Positions 1-12,002 of a stretch of DNA of 64,000 nucleotides are shown one piece after another. Position 1 is the first letter of the stretch. The number at the start of each line of letters is the position of its first letter. The notes beneath the pieces were generated by a model that saw only the letters and a list, made by a program, of their open reading frames with translations, was not told the origin of the DNA and ran no database searches. The stretch covers positions 3,415,001 to 3,479,000 of the forward strand of contig NW_024105087.1 of assembly GCF_003945595.2 (NCBI RefSeq), written 5' to 3'. The position numbers and the translations under genes are program-made. The DNA comes from Pipra filicauda (lineage: Eukaryota; Chordata; Aves; Passeriformes; Pipridae).

Positions 1-1547
1 TCTGTGCCATTTAGGATAAAGCAAAGAAACTATGAACAAAAGCAACAGCACTGAACAGCTGGTGATCTGGGCTAGTCAGGCACAGTGCATTATGTCCCAT
101 GAATCACCTCGTCTCTTCTGTACCTGAGACCAAATCTTGGCTCTTTCAATGTGAAAATGGACATTCCAACACTTAAGAGGTTCTTTCTTCTTGGCTTCGT
201 TCTTGTGATCTTTCTGATACCGATAACAAAGACTTTTGTTTTCATTCAGCTCAGTTATATAAGTAATTTCAAGTAAAATGATCCAGCCATACAAAGCAAC
301 AAAGTGTTGCTTTCCAACCTTTGTTCAACATGCATTTTCTGTTACTAATCTCTATATTAGTATTGGTGGAAATTTGTAGCGACACGTAAATGTTCCTGAG
401 ATCTGAATGTGACTCATCTTTTCCATTTGAATTGTTAGCAAATGTTTGCACTCTAGTTTTACTCTCTGAAAAAAAAAAAGAATGTGTATACTTTCCTAGT
501 TCTTAGTCTTCATCTCCTACTGCCTCTGAGTGAGAAATACCATGCTGACACTCCAGAATTCCCTGGAGTTATTCCAGTTGCTCTCAGTAGAGAGAAGGTA
601 CCATTTCTGACCAAAGGAAGGCAAGCCAGGGTAGTTTTCTTTCTCTGTCTCAATATTGCTGGCACTGTCGGTGAAACAGAGAAATCCTTCAATGGAAAGC
701 ACCACTAAATAAACTAAATAAGTGTGTTCAAAAAGCTTTTCTTTTGACATCCCCTTGATAGATGTTTTTGTATTTATGAATATTATTACCAACAGGCAGT
801 GATGGGTATGAGGAACTACAAAAATGGGGTAGTGAAAGGCTGATTTTCAACAGAAAGAACTTGGCTAGTAAGGCGTAGGAGGCAATAACTCTCTGCCAGT
901 GGAGGCTCCAACTTGTTTCCATGCACTGCTTGTGTCAGAATTCTGTTCCTGGCTGAAGCAGCATGAACTTCTACTCAGGCCATGGCAACATCTGCCAGCC
1001 CCGAACAAATCCGTAGCGTGCGCAGCTTTGGGTGGCTCAACGAGCTTTTTAGAGGGCATCATTCTCTGGATGATGTTCCCCTGCTGAAATGCAAACAATG
1101 TATTAGTTATTCTGTTTTTATCTTCTGGTGCCTTTTCTGTGCCATTTCCATAAAACTGATGGTTACTGAACATGGTTGAAATACGGAAATGTTTTCGTTT
1201 TGTCAGCACAGCTCTAGAGGTGAGTTGGGAATTAGGTGATATCTTTTTCCCAGTCAACAAATTGTGTTGGGCCACGGGTGACATGGTAATGGATAAAATC
1301 ATAATCCCCTCCATGCTTTGATCATTTTTTTTGTTGGTGTTTTGGAAGTTCCTTGGTTGGTGGGTGTAGGTTTTTTGTGTGTGTGGTGTGGATTTTGTCA
1401 TAGTTTTGTTTTTTAAGAGGATAAGGTTATTTACATTTGTATGCCACTAAAATAAGTCAATATTTTTATAAGAGACTTTCTGAACATCAGCTTACATTTT
1501 TTTATAAAATTTATTTGGAGTCAAAATTCAGTTGTTATCAAAATCTG

Positions 1548-1714
1548 GGAGTTTTTGGTTGTTTTGTGGGGTTTTTCTTGGTTTTGTTGGGTTTTGGAGG
1601 GATTGGTTTTTTGTGGTTTTGGTTTGGGATGTGTATGATTGGTTGTTGGTTTGGGGTTTTTTTGGTGGGTTTGTGTTTTTTTTTCTTTTTTGGTTTGGTT
1701 TGGTTTGTTTTAAA
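1548..1714 (+). repeat. G/T-only low-complexity tract with strong strand skew
   Basis: Over about 165 bp the + strand is nearly all G and T, with repeated GGTTTT-like, GGGG and TTTTT words and scarcely any C or A. A weaker GT-rich stretch precedes it at about 1326-1400. It gives long open frames rich in F/G/W/V on the + strand and P/K/N/T on the - strand, which should not be read as genes. Irregular G2-G4 runs could form weak quadruplexes or favour R-loops when transcribed; that is inference. Confidence 0.8.
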
Positions 1715-2830
1715 TGAAATACCGCTGTTGAGGTGCCCTATCACATATACACATGGGCCAGATTCATGTGTAAGATGCATACTTCAACTTCTGCTGAATT
1801 CAATAAGGAGCGTATATACATCTCCAAGAGTCAAAACTAGACCCTATTTGTTTCTCAAAGATGATGTTGGATTGTTAAAAAGGCATGTGCTTTGCCTTTG
1901 AGGGGACAATTGGGCAGCTAGAGATTTTGTTGAGCAGTTAACACTGCCTCTTTCATTTTTGCCATGCTGTAGCAGGATTTTTATATGCATTTTAACAGTT
2001 ATTTAAGAGTCCCAATATGCTTAGAAAGGAATCTGAATATATGTGCCTTTTTTAAAGCTGCATCATAACTAGGTTATTCCATCAATACAGTGGAATGACT
2101 GGGAGCTGCAGTTGGAACAATATGTAAAAATACAGCTTGTAAAAGATTTCCTTTATTAACTGTCATCATCCACAGAATATATGTTCAAATAAACGTTGTG
2201 TAATAACTAAATTTGAGATTAATAGGCCCCTTAAGAAACAGCGAAGTCATTCAGGATAGTCAGTGAAAAATAGCCTGTAAGACTGTAACATGCACATATT
2301 GTCCTGCTTACATGCTCTCTCTGGTGTCATTCCCATTTATCAATGTCGGCAGGCTCTGTTCTCATTAAAACACTCTTGCACAAAAGCAACTTAATTTTCT
2401 TAAGAGAAGAGGACACCTGATTCAATTTAGTGCTCGAAACCAGGAACTTGAATATATATATATTTTTTTTCCCTGTCTGAACTCAGATGAATAGTTATGA
2501 ACAGCAACACAGATTAAACCTTATTAGGTATATTTATATTCTGTTTGCAGTAACAGTGCTGTGGCAAATAGCTTTCTACAGAGCTGTAACATCTTATTAT
2601 TGGAAACAGCAGTTAAGACATGAGCTGTGGTAACACTCACATGAGATTTTATTTTTAAATAGGAGATTGAAGGAGTTGTTTAAAGGGACTCTGCCAACTC
2701 ATTCAAGCTACTGCTGATGTCCTGCCTTCTTCTTCCACCTTCTTGAACTACACTGATCTCTTTGGGTAGATAAAATTTCTGTTTCTGTACTGTTCAGTCA
2801 AACCATTTCCATCATTTTCTTAGGTTTGTT

Positions 2831-3145
2831 CTTGCTTTTCTTTCTTGCTTTTCTTTCTTGCTTTTCTTTCTTGCTTTTCTTTCTTGCTTTTCTTTCTTGC
2901 TTTTCTTTCTTGCTTTTCTTTCTTGCTTTTCTTTCTTGCTTTTCTTTCTTGCTTTTCTTTCTTGCTTTTCTTTCTTGCTTTTCTTTCTTGCTTTTCTTTC
3001 TTGCTTTTCTTTCTTGCTTTTCTTTCTTGCTTTTCTTTCTTGCTTTTCTTTCTTGCTTTTCTTTCTTGCTTTTCTTTCTTGCTTTTCTTTCTTGCTTTTC
3101 TTTCTTGCTTTTCTTTCTTGCTTTTCTTTCTTGCTTTTCTTTCTT
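2831..3145. repeat. Perfect 13-bp minisatellite, 24.2 copies
   Basis: The unit CTTGCTTTTCTTT repeats head to tail 24 times without a visible mismatch from 2831 to 3142, with a further CTT. One strand is almost purely pyrimidine with a single G per unit; the other reads GCAAGAAAGAAAA. Because 13 is not a multiple of three and neither strand of the unit array creates a stop, several frames stay open on both strands. These give artefactual proteins of repeated K/S/E/Q/R or F/L/S/C residues. Perfect identity suggests recent expansion and probable length polymorphism. It lies in an SLC10A7 intron about 3.9 kb before an exon. Confidence 0.97.
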
Positions 3146-4702
3146 CTCCCTGTCAAATATGAGAAGTAGTTGCATTAAATTTTACAATAATTAGCTTCAT
3201 TACTCTGCCTCTTTGGCCTTGGCCCTGAAATAACCTTTCCATAGAGCAGGGACCATTCAGGGCCAGATAGACCCTACTGTCCATAGCATGTGCTCCCCCA
3301 ACCATGGGGTTCCTGGGGGGAAGTGTGGGGACAGTTGTCTCCCTAAAGGCTGCCAGGTGACGCTCTAGAACCAAATGTTTTAGTGGTAAAGCAATATATA
3401 CATATTGGCAGAAAAGTCTTTTACTTCTTTTAATATGGTCCACATACAAAGCTATGAGGGAGGCACTGTTGTTTCTCTGTACTCTGCAGCAGAGGAAATT
3501 CCAGTTGAGTATCAACTCAACAATTTCATTCAAATCCTGCTGATAATGATAAAATGTTGGGGTTTGACCCAGGTATTCCAAATGCTGCCAGTGTATATTT
3601 TCTTTAAAGTAGTCAGGCTGCATTATTATCAAAAGATATTCTAGTCTAATAAATTCCAAGATATTTTAGTTTGATACTAAGTAAAAGGCAAAGGAACAGA
3701 GTTCAGAATGTATTCTGTATTTAATGCTATCAAAACCTAGACATGCTTGTTTGATTTGCTGTCCAGTCACATGTGTGTACTTCTGCTGCATTTGGGTACA
3801 CAGCTGAGGGGAAGTGCTCAGCCTCTTGGTTGTGGCTTTGCCTTTTTTTCATCTCTTCCTGGCCGTTGTTGCTGTGGGGACTGTCTTGGATCTTTTTGCT
3901 GTCACTGTTACAAATCTTAACAGTGTTTTCCATACATATGTATTCCAGGATAAGATGAGAGAGAGGGCTGAAGCTTTGTGTTAGACCTGGGTGTGAGAGA
4001 AGGAAAGTTGCTGCCAAGTACTGCCAGAAGTGTCCTTCAGAGGTGGCCTGGTCACTTCCTACTTGGAAGTGCTCCAGGAAGTGACAGCCAGTCCTTTCTG
4101 GAAATAGACACCATGAGAATGTGTGGGTGGCACTGGGCTTGAGAAAACAGAGTTGACTGAAATTGTACCTGCCTAATGATAAGTAAGTTTGTTGTTTAGT
4201 GGAGCTAGTTGTGTACTACTGTAAGCTCAAGTGGGGCTGTACATGCTCTTCTGCACTTGCCCTGTTAGGAATACTGGCACTGACTCCCAGCCACGCCTCT
4301 GAGTTGATAAAAGCTTGAATAATTTGTCGAGTTATTAGTACTGCTGCTTTTGAATGCGATCTGACCTTACATTTCAATACATGGCTGTGCGTTTACCTTT
4401 TGAAAGGATCTTGCTATTGATTTTGTAAAGAACTCTCCCTCTTATTAGTGGTAACTGCAGTGAATGGTTTGCAAACATATGCAAATCTGAACTTGGAGTA
4501 TTATAAAGACACGTAAATGTTTTCATGTTTCATTGTTTCATTTAAGCAGACTGCAGATAACCTGATATCTGTTGAAGCACAAAAAGAGCAAACACTAAAA
4601 AAAAAGTTTACAATAATAGTGACTAATAAATGTTTCAAATAGAAAATTAAGAGCTTGGCTGTATCATGTGTCAGCATTAATGTTTACTTGTATCATCCCT
4701 CT

Positions 4703-4820
4703 AAGGATTTTAGAGTGCTTTTTAAAGAGTGAATTAATTTTGACAATGCCCTGTGAGGTATGTATCCCTCTTGATAGAAGGGAGTTGGAAGCACAAAAGT
4801 GTTTAAATTCTACAGGGTCG
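4703..4820 (+). repeat. Possible ancient SINE/LINE fragment (MIR / L2 / CR1-L3-like)
   Basis: The segment has the word order AGTGCTTTTTAAAG, then ATTAATTTTGACAATGCC, then CTGTGAGGTATGTA. This resembles the common amniote repeat segment of the form 'gtgctttacaaa...attaat...acaacaccctgtgaggtaggta'. The next 40 bp is a degraded match to the usual 'gaggaaactgaggcacaga' continuation. Divergence is high, so the family cannot be fixed by eye. Confidence 0.4.
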
Positions 4821-7040
4821 TGCTACTAGGTATGTTTAATTACAAATTGGAGCAGTTGATTCAGTTTACTACCAGTTTGTTTAAGCTGAACCAGAATCAC
4901 AGATATAAGCCCCAGGTTTGTGATTATGAGAAAAATTTACTTCTAAGTTTATTTTGCAGGGGAAATGTTCATAAAGAGAACTGCAGATAGAGTACATGAT
5001 GTGTTAAGTCCACCCTCACTGAGCCAAATAAATGGCTATAGCTTATTTTGCAGTCTTCCTGATTTTTTTTTTCTTTTCTTTTGCCTGTAATGAGCACTTA
5101 ATCATCTGCTATGGATAATTTCTGACACTTTAGAGAAAAGGAATTAGAAATTGCAAACTAGTTTACCCCTGAACCAGTCATGAACTTTTGCACATGACTG
5201 GCTGAATAACTGAAGCATAAAATTTGTCCAAGGTTGTTGTCTTAGTATGTGTTACATGCTTGAGAATACTTAAAAATTCCAGAAATATTCTAGATGGATC
5301 AGGAAGGAAGAAAGAAAAAGGTTGATGATGGCCAAAATATCACCATCTCGTATCACCACTGTAGAACCATCTAGTATCTCTCCTTAACACCTTTCCAGGT
5401 ACAGAAATTCTCCTGGAAGTGGAATCGCAGCCTGTTTTAAGTAAAAAATGTCATCTCTCTAGATGTATCTCAAATCAGGATTGGTAGCCATGCTCTAGGT
5501 TTGTGTGGATGATTGTAATGTGTCTCTGCCTTGCTACATGAAAGTATCAGCTGCACAGCTTCAAATACAGGTAGAAAATCCTGATTTAATTCACACTTGT
5601 TGAAGAATTGTTGTTTAAACTACTCACTCTTCCTTAAAGCTATGATCTCTGGCAAGAGAAGCTGTTTGGACTTGTGCCTCTTTTTTTTATGTTCAAAAAA
5701 GAAATGCTGATGAGAAGGAAGTGTTAAAATATGTTACTGTAGTTTACAACTGTCAACTATGATGTTTTATTTAGCTGTATCTATTCAGATGCTCCCTCCG
5801 CAACATGGGGTGCCATATGCCATTGTCCCTGTCAGTAAGCAAGTCAGCGAAGGTTTCCCAGTCTGCATTTGTTTTTGTATTTGGGCCACTGAGGAGCCGT
5901 GGTCCAGTGCCATCTTTTATTGATAGGGCCAACAGAGGAGGAATCTAATGAAATTATCAAAGCTTTGAATTAATTATGAACTTGAATAAGAAAACTAAGC
6001 TCTCTAGAGCCAAGGATCTCATTACCCATTCATTTTCATTGCATCCTCTTATGGAGCAGAAGGCAGGTTCAGCTACGGCTCCTACCCTGATTTTGGACTT
6101 TATTCAAACTTGCTAAACTCACTAGCATCCACTTGTTATTAATCTGTGGCTGGAAGTGTCCAGGGTGATTAATTTGACTCTGCTCTAAGTCGGCACGTAA
6201 ATGGTACATTTCCCTCCTCCCTTTCCTCTTATCTTTGCTATGTGGCTTTTCATCATCAGACTGGCTGCCATACAAGAGTTTCTGTTCTTTCTTGGTAATT
6301 GGGGAAAGCTATGCAAGACTCAAGTTTTAACTTCCTGGAATTTAATGAATTCGTATTAAGAAATAATACTGCTACCATATATTTCCTGGATATTTAGGTA
6401 AGCACAAACACTTATAAAGTCAGTATCAAAATTGTTTATTTTCTTATTTTAAAAGACTCTAGTGTTAAAAAGTAGTGACATTTTGGCCTCAGAAATATGG
6501 GGTCATTGCGGTTGTGGGTTTTTTTGTTGGGTTTTTTGGTGTTTCTATTTTAAATTTGTCGGTCAAAGTACAAAAACTTCTCTATCTCTGTGAATACTTT
6601 AATGATGAACTATTAAATTAGTTTGTTTGCCTCATTAAGATTGTTAAAAGTGTATGAAAATGCAGCATTTTAGTTCAATCAGATTATGCTTATTTCAATC
6701 AATATGTCAACATATAAAAATGTTCCTGGCAAATTAGAGCAAAAGCAGTGAGACCAAGCTTCTCTGTAATATTCTTAGTTCTTGTGGATATTCCTCTTCA
6801 GTCTATCAGCAAGGATTTTCTTCTCCTCCTGCTTTTGTCCATTTCAGCACATTATTTATGAATGCATAAACTAGAACCTATCAGTCTTCATAAGTTACAG
6901 GCCACTGGCAATTTTTTAAGCAGTGGCTAACTGCCTAATGGTCTCTGTGTGTGTGTATTTGGAGAATCTGATAGCTTGTTGGGCGGGGGAATAACATTTT
7001 GTTCTTGTACTGTAGCTATTTTACCAGTGGTGATATTTAT

Positions 7041-7066
7041 CTTTTTTTTTTTTTTTTATTCTTCAG
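7041..7066 (+). promoter_or_regulatory. SLC10A7: 3' splice site of the 39-nt SLC10A7 exon
   Basis: An uninterrupted run of 16 T (7042-7057) is followed by ATTCTTCAG, and the AG ends at 7066. A very small exon is expected to need a strong acceptor, and this polypyrimidine tract is unusually pure. No clear branch-site match stands out; TGAT at 7031-7034 is a weak candidate at a plausible distance. The homopolymer is likely to vary in length between individuals and to be error-prone in sequencing. Confidence 0.85.
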
Positions 7067-7105
7067 GCAGCTGCTATATTTAATTCCGCTTTTGGAAGTT
7101 TTTTG
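7067..7105 (+). CDS. SLC10A7: SLC10A7 internal coding exon (39 nt), first half of a transmembrane helix
   Basis: Seen: a T-rich tract ending in CTTCAG, then 39 nt (13 codons, phase 0 at both ends) reading AAAIFNSAFGSFL, then the strong donor GTAAGTAA. Known: this peptide matches vertebrate SLC10A7, a member of the bile-acid/sodium symporter superfamily with about 10 membrane segments. SLC10A7 is linked to Golgi/secretory-pathway glycosylation and cellular calcium homeostasis, and its loss in humans causes a skeletal dysplasia with amelogenesis imperfecta. Inferred: by comparison with bacterial ASBT homologues, the peptide follows the TM4 region (which in SLC10A7 carries a PPPVSSA motif) and starts the next helix, near the residues that coordinate sodium in transporting relatives. 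The next 12 residues lie on the exon at 53903-53938. The preceding exon is not visible in the 7 kb upstream. Acceptor use at the second AG (after GGCAG) is possible, but the first AG gives the AAA that fits the family. Confidence 0.93.
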
Positions 7106-9215
7106 GTAAGTAATACAGTATTTACAGAAGTGCTTTAATAGTCTTATTTTAACAGTATTATTGGTGTGTTTGTATTTTTCTCACATGGTTGTTGGTGGAA
7201 TTCTACCATTCAAATGGCAAAAAAAATTTGAAACATCTTTCAGTTTATGTCACCATGCCATTAAATACAGATATTACAATTTCTTTTCTTGAGAAAAGTA
7301 GTGAATAAATTGTCTCTGCTCATGGTAAATTAATAATGTGTAAACACATCTTAATTTTCTCCTTAATGGGTTAACAGTATCTATTATTATGCAGATGTTT
7401 CAGACATGGGCATCAATATATTGATTTTTCTAATAAGGCCCATCAAATACTCATTATTTTCTATCAAGAGGCCATGGATTTTGAAAAGAAAACATGACCC
7501 AGCTGATCAGAGAGTAGATGCTAATTTACTCAGTGACTTGTCATTTGTTTAGCATATTTTACTGTCAGTGGAGCTACTCAGTGTCTCTGAGGAACACACT
7601 AAAATAGCTGGATATGGGAAAGCAATCAATCCAGCTGGAAATATAGCTGTTTCTTTAAAAAGCGAAAGCAGTACTTGCGGTCCTCATGGTCTACAAACAT
7701 TTAGGAAGGACACTGTAAAGAACACTAAATGTATCTATGAAGAAAGAAAGAATAGATTTCTTTTATTGATGTGTTGTTTAGAGAGATACTCATGAATATT
7801 AAATAAAAAATTATTTTATATGTTGGCAAGCTACTATGATTGATTTTTTAATTTATTTAGGCAGCTAATAATTGAATTTGTTCTTATTTACTAAAATTTA
7901 CACGTTTAGAAGTGTCTGTTTGGGATTCCAGTCTTGTGTCCCTAGAAGGAGGATTGTGATGTATAAAATGAATAATGACAAAAGAATTCAAATTAGGAGA
8001 TTAAAATCAAAACTGCAAGTACAAAATAACTAATTTTTTTTTTTTAATGAAAAATTGGCATTTAGGATTTTAAGTATGAAAAGCTGTACTGCCAAGAGAG
8101 AAAGTCATGTGATATTTTGAAGTTATTGTACTGCTGCTTTTTTGAGGAACCAGGTTAAATTTAGGAGGGTGGATGTAAGTTTTTTTTGGTATAGGTGACC
8201 ATTCACATTTTTAAAATATCAATTCCCAAGTACTTGTCCTTTTTGTCACCTATAATCTCCTCCTCCAGTGGGAAGAAGGCTTTTTCTGCCTCAAACTGTG
8301 GAATCCCAGTGTTGGAGCAGCTCTTGAGTCTGTGTGTGTGCGTGATATTTTCCCTCGTTGCTTGGCATGAGCTCCAGTTTCTCTGCTGTCCTTGGCTTTC
8401 AGTTCAAGAGGTTTGCGTGAATACCCAAAGGCTCAGTTCAGCTGACATTTAGGAGATGCCTTTTGACTTAAAAAAAGAGTGTAGGCTGCACTGCATCTGA
8501 CTACAGTACTGGCTCCTAGTAAAGCAACAGAGATAGGTTTTTAATTTCAAGTACCTGTTTTTAGCTCTTTGAAGAAATCTCAGTGAAAGAAGCTGAGCTA
8601 GTTCATGTGTTCATGCAATACTTCTGATTTTGATCTTAGTTCACAATTATTAGAAAGTTCTGCTTACATGTAATTACCTCACTTCACTTTTCATTCACTT
8701 CATATCTTTTTGGAAGTCCTGCGTTTGGAAAGCAGCATTACAGTAAACATTCTTCTTAAAAAAATTTCCAGGCAAGACTTTTCAAAAATATGAAATATCA
8801 GATAGAATGAAACCACAGTACTGGCTCATCTTTTTCTAGTTTCTGATTTTTTAAAAATAAAATTGTACAGACACTGGCCACCATTAAGTTACAAATATGT
8901 CTGCACACTTAAATGCTTGTTGTGGTATTCTAGTTTGAAATCATGGTTATGTAGGGAATATGTATTTATGACAGAAAACAGATCACAAATATGTTTACTG
9001 AAGGCTTTGTTCTTAGAAACTTTTTCAACTACGAAAGGATAAACCTTATGACTGAAAATGCAATGAGACTGTAATAAGTAGTCAGAGTTGTTTATCAGTT
9101 TCACAGTGCTGTAGGTCTACATGGCCTTTAATTGAGTGGCTCCAGATGTGGAACACTAGCATGTGGTCACTTACAAAGTAAGTTTTCTGTTGAAAAACTG
9201 GCAAAGCATTAAAAA

Positions 9216-9256
9216 TATATGTGTGTGTGTGCCTGTGTATGTACATACACACACAC
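9216..9256. repeat. TG/CA dinucleotide repeat arranged as a palindrome
   Basis: A short (TG)n run switches to (CA)n about a central GTAC. Positions 9234-9251 form a perfect 18-bp palindrome (TGTGTATGTACATACACA), and flanking TG and CA runs extend the arms imperfectly. It could extrude a small cruciform or vary in length. No coding relevance. Confidence 0.85.
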
Positions 9257-11982
9257 TGGTTTGAAGTCAAAAGTGTTCTATAAAATGTAAAAATAATTGG
9301 CTTGTTTCTGAGGAGATAACAGAAAGTCCTAGTTGTGGTGGTGGTGTTGAAAATCCATCAGTTTATATTGGTACCTAACTTAGGTTCACCACCTGTAGCC
9401 AAACCCTTGTTTCTTACATCTGTAATTCATGATGAATCTAAATCACATTTGCATTTTTTCAACCAGTGTCTGATGATGAGCAGCATGTGGATAGGCTTAG
9501 ATGCAGTTATATAGCTTTGTGACCATACCCTTACAGTTATACGTGTCCTGGAGAGAATTTGGAAGGCTGTGATCCTGGCAAGGCTGAACTATTTCTTATG
9601 TTCCTGTTTACAATGTGTAGCACACGGACAGGTTGCTGCACTTGGGGGCAGCCCTGACAAAGCCAGGTAGTGTATTGTCTGTTTTCAGACTATGCCCTGT
9701 GGGGCAGTGCCTGTGTATGACAGTGTGAAAGAGGCTGATTTAAAGGGGCTGAAAGATGTGCTATGCTGTTTACTCTTCCTGCCCCCCCTGCCCCCTTTTT
9801 TTTTTTCCCCTTAAGAGTAGGAAATGGTCCTTGAGAAGTTAAATTGAGTTGTAGAACAAAATGTCTGCAGGAAAAGACTCAGCATAATGTTACAATTATA
9901 CTGGGATGAACTTATTCAGATGAAATGGCACACATTGTGATATGCAAAATGTAGAAATGCCAAATATGTCTTAATGAGCAGAAATACACTTAGATTAAGC
10001 ATCTGGAGGTGTTTTCACCAGTACAGAGATTTACAAAAACTACCAACCAACCCTAAATTAATTCCTTTTAAACTCCACCAAAGCCCATATTCATATAAAT
10101 ATGCAGACAAAACAATGCATGGAATGATACTGTACATATTTATTTTATTGACTTAGCTTAATAATGTCCCAGGTCTAATTAAAACACAGTGTTTGAATGA
10201 ACTAATTGTTACAGAAAAGTGTTTTTATATAGCTAGATTAGTAATAACTAACGATAGATGAATTCAATTTACATAAATTTCAGCCAAGAGAATATTTAGA
10301 CTCATACCGCAGAGGATTGCTTGGAGTTGGGTAGTTAATATCATTATCTCCTCCCCTCGTTTAAACAGTTTGGTTTACAATAATTGTGTAACATAATAAG
10401 TGATTTCAGCTTTTCCTCTTAATGATGTTTTAATAAAATCTGATAGAGTTTTACTAATACTGGCTGGCTGGTTATCACAAGGTTGCACACAAATGCGTGC
10501 TTAGATCTGCTGAGATAGAGAGCACTGAGGTAACTGCTTCCATTTGTAGGAGAGGATGCTTTTGCACCTAAAAGCTAAAGAAATTACCTGGGATGTTAAG
10601 TATAAGTCTGCTGAGATTCTTAACATTGTGTGCATTATCATGCTTCCTAAGCATTTCTGTTCTGCTTCTAAAAGATAAAAACAAATGCTTGTTATTGTCC
10701 AAACCACAGAGCAATAGGCAGGAGACTGCAAAACATGCTGTGCTGATGGTTGTTCCGTGGTGTTTGCCTGAGTGGCAGCAACTGTGACTTTGTTCACCAA
10801 GGCGTAACCTGTCATTGAGGCTGTTCTTGCATTGAAGTGGAGCTGCTTTCTTGGTTGAGAGCTACTATGAGTTTGTAGTGACAATACGATGCCAGGTGCA
10901 TGGAGGAAGGAGAGGACCTGAAGTCCAGAACAGTATGTCCTCACAAAATGCTCTGCACTACTAGACTAGACTAGTCTTGTCTAATCTCTTTCTACCTGTC
11001 GTTAATCTCCTTTTTCCTTGAGACAGCGGGCTTGGAAATCTATGAGAATATCCAGCTTGTGATGTGAGTCAGTGTTATCTGATTCTTTGGTGCCTTGAGG
11101 TTACAAACAGTAAGTGTGAAAGGAACAGCCATCAGTTTGACCTTAAGCAAAGAACTGTAACCAAGATCTAAAGGTCTGTGGTGACAGGAAATCAAGAGGA
11201 GAAGAGAGGATTTGGGGGACTTGCTCTGGTGACCATTGCACTCCTGAGCAAACAGCACAAAGGGCAGCTGAAAAATCAAAGTGTTGGTTGAAACTTCCTC
11301 CAGTGCTGTCTTGGGTTAGCTTTGCTTTCGCTGTTGAAATATATTAGATGAAATAAGGTATGTGTCCAGCCTATATTAACTCAGTCTGAAGGGAGAAACC
11401 TGTTTCAGGTGCCCATCATTCCATTAATCTCCTTTGTCCAAACTAAGTATATGTGGGTTTGTTCTTTTATCTTACTGTGTTTCAAAGAGGATAGAGCTGA
11501 TTCATATTGTTAAAAAACCTCAATTTTTGGAGCAGCCACGTGGCTAATCAGATCAAGGCTAGTGTTTTTATTTACCTTGTCTTCCAAATGAAAGCTAAAG
11601 CAAGCAGAGAATAGGAATGTTAGCTTCTCACATATACACAAAGCTTAGTCAGTTAATGAAAATGTATGGAATTCTTATCTAGTCTGCTTTAGCAGGCATA
11701 ATGATTTACACAGCCTGACAGCACTAGTGCAGCAAGTAAATGCATTAGTCATAGTGTCCATTTTTCTTGCAAATTTGTGACACAGATTTAATTATGGGAA
11801 TGACCAGCAACTTACAAATCTAATTTTGGTAGGCTGAGCCAACTTTTTTATTTTAATAACAATGGATTTTTTAGCAATGATTTCATTACTATTTAAAGAA
11901 ATCCAACCATATGGAAATAACCAATTGGCTGAATTTATTTACTTTATTTTACCTTAATGGATGTTGAATGGCTTAGGTTTTG

Positions 11983-12002
11983 TTTTTTTTTTTTTTTTTT
12001 TT
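11983..12002. repeat. T20 homopolymer
   Basis: An uninterrupted run of 20 T lies within AT-rich intron sequence. No adjacent retroposed sequence in antisense orientation is evident, so I do not read it as a poly(A) tail of an insertion. Confidence 0.9.

Larger units (their letters stand above)
1..7066 (+). other. SLC10A7: SLC10A7 intron, 3' part (upstream of the 39-nt exon)
   Basis: This is AT-rich non-coding sequence. I looked for the preceding family segment (the PPPVSSA / LTKAVGGNE region) and found no match in any frame, so the intron starts upstream of the window. It contains the G/T-rich tract near 1548-1714, the 13-bp minisatellite at 2831-3145 and a possible ancient SINE/LINE fragment near 4703-4820, all listed separately. 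A short AT microsatellite lies near 2451-2464. An open frame of 178 codons on the minus strand (865-1401) has no recognisable domain and no intron or promoter context. I see nothing else supportable here. Confidence 0.8.

Noticed and set aside
865..1401. 178-codon minus-strand open frame, the longest in the window
   Set aside because: No recognisable domain, and low-complexity composition at the N-terminal end where it overlaps a GT-rich stretch. A chance frame is likely.
1538..1780. Pro/Lys/Asn/Thr-rich minus-strand frame
   Set aside because: Artefact of the G/T-only tract on the opposite strand.
2798..3175. Lys/Arg/Glu-rich 125-codon open frame (minus) and Phe/Leu-rich frames (plus)
   Set aside because: They are generated entirely by the 13-bp tandem repeat, which has no stop in several frames; there is no start context, splice structure or homologue.
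10501..10944. 147-codon minus-strand open frame
   Set aside because: No family resemblance; mixed composition consistent with chance in non-coding DNA.
10961..10980. CTAGACTAGACTAGTCTTGT with a 10-bp palindrome
   Set aside because: Minor local repeat; no supporting context for a binding site or hairpin gene.
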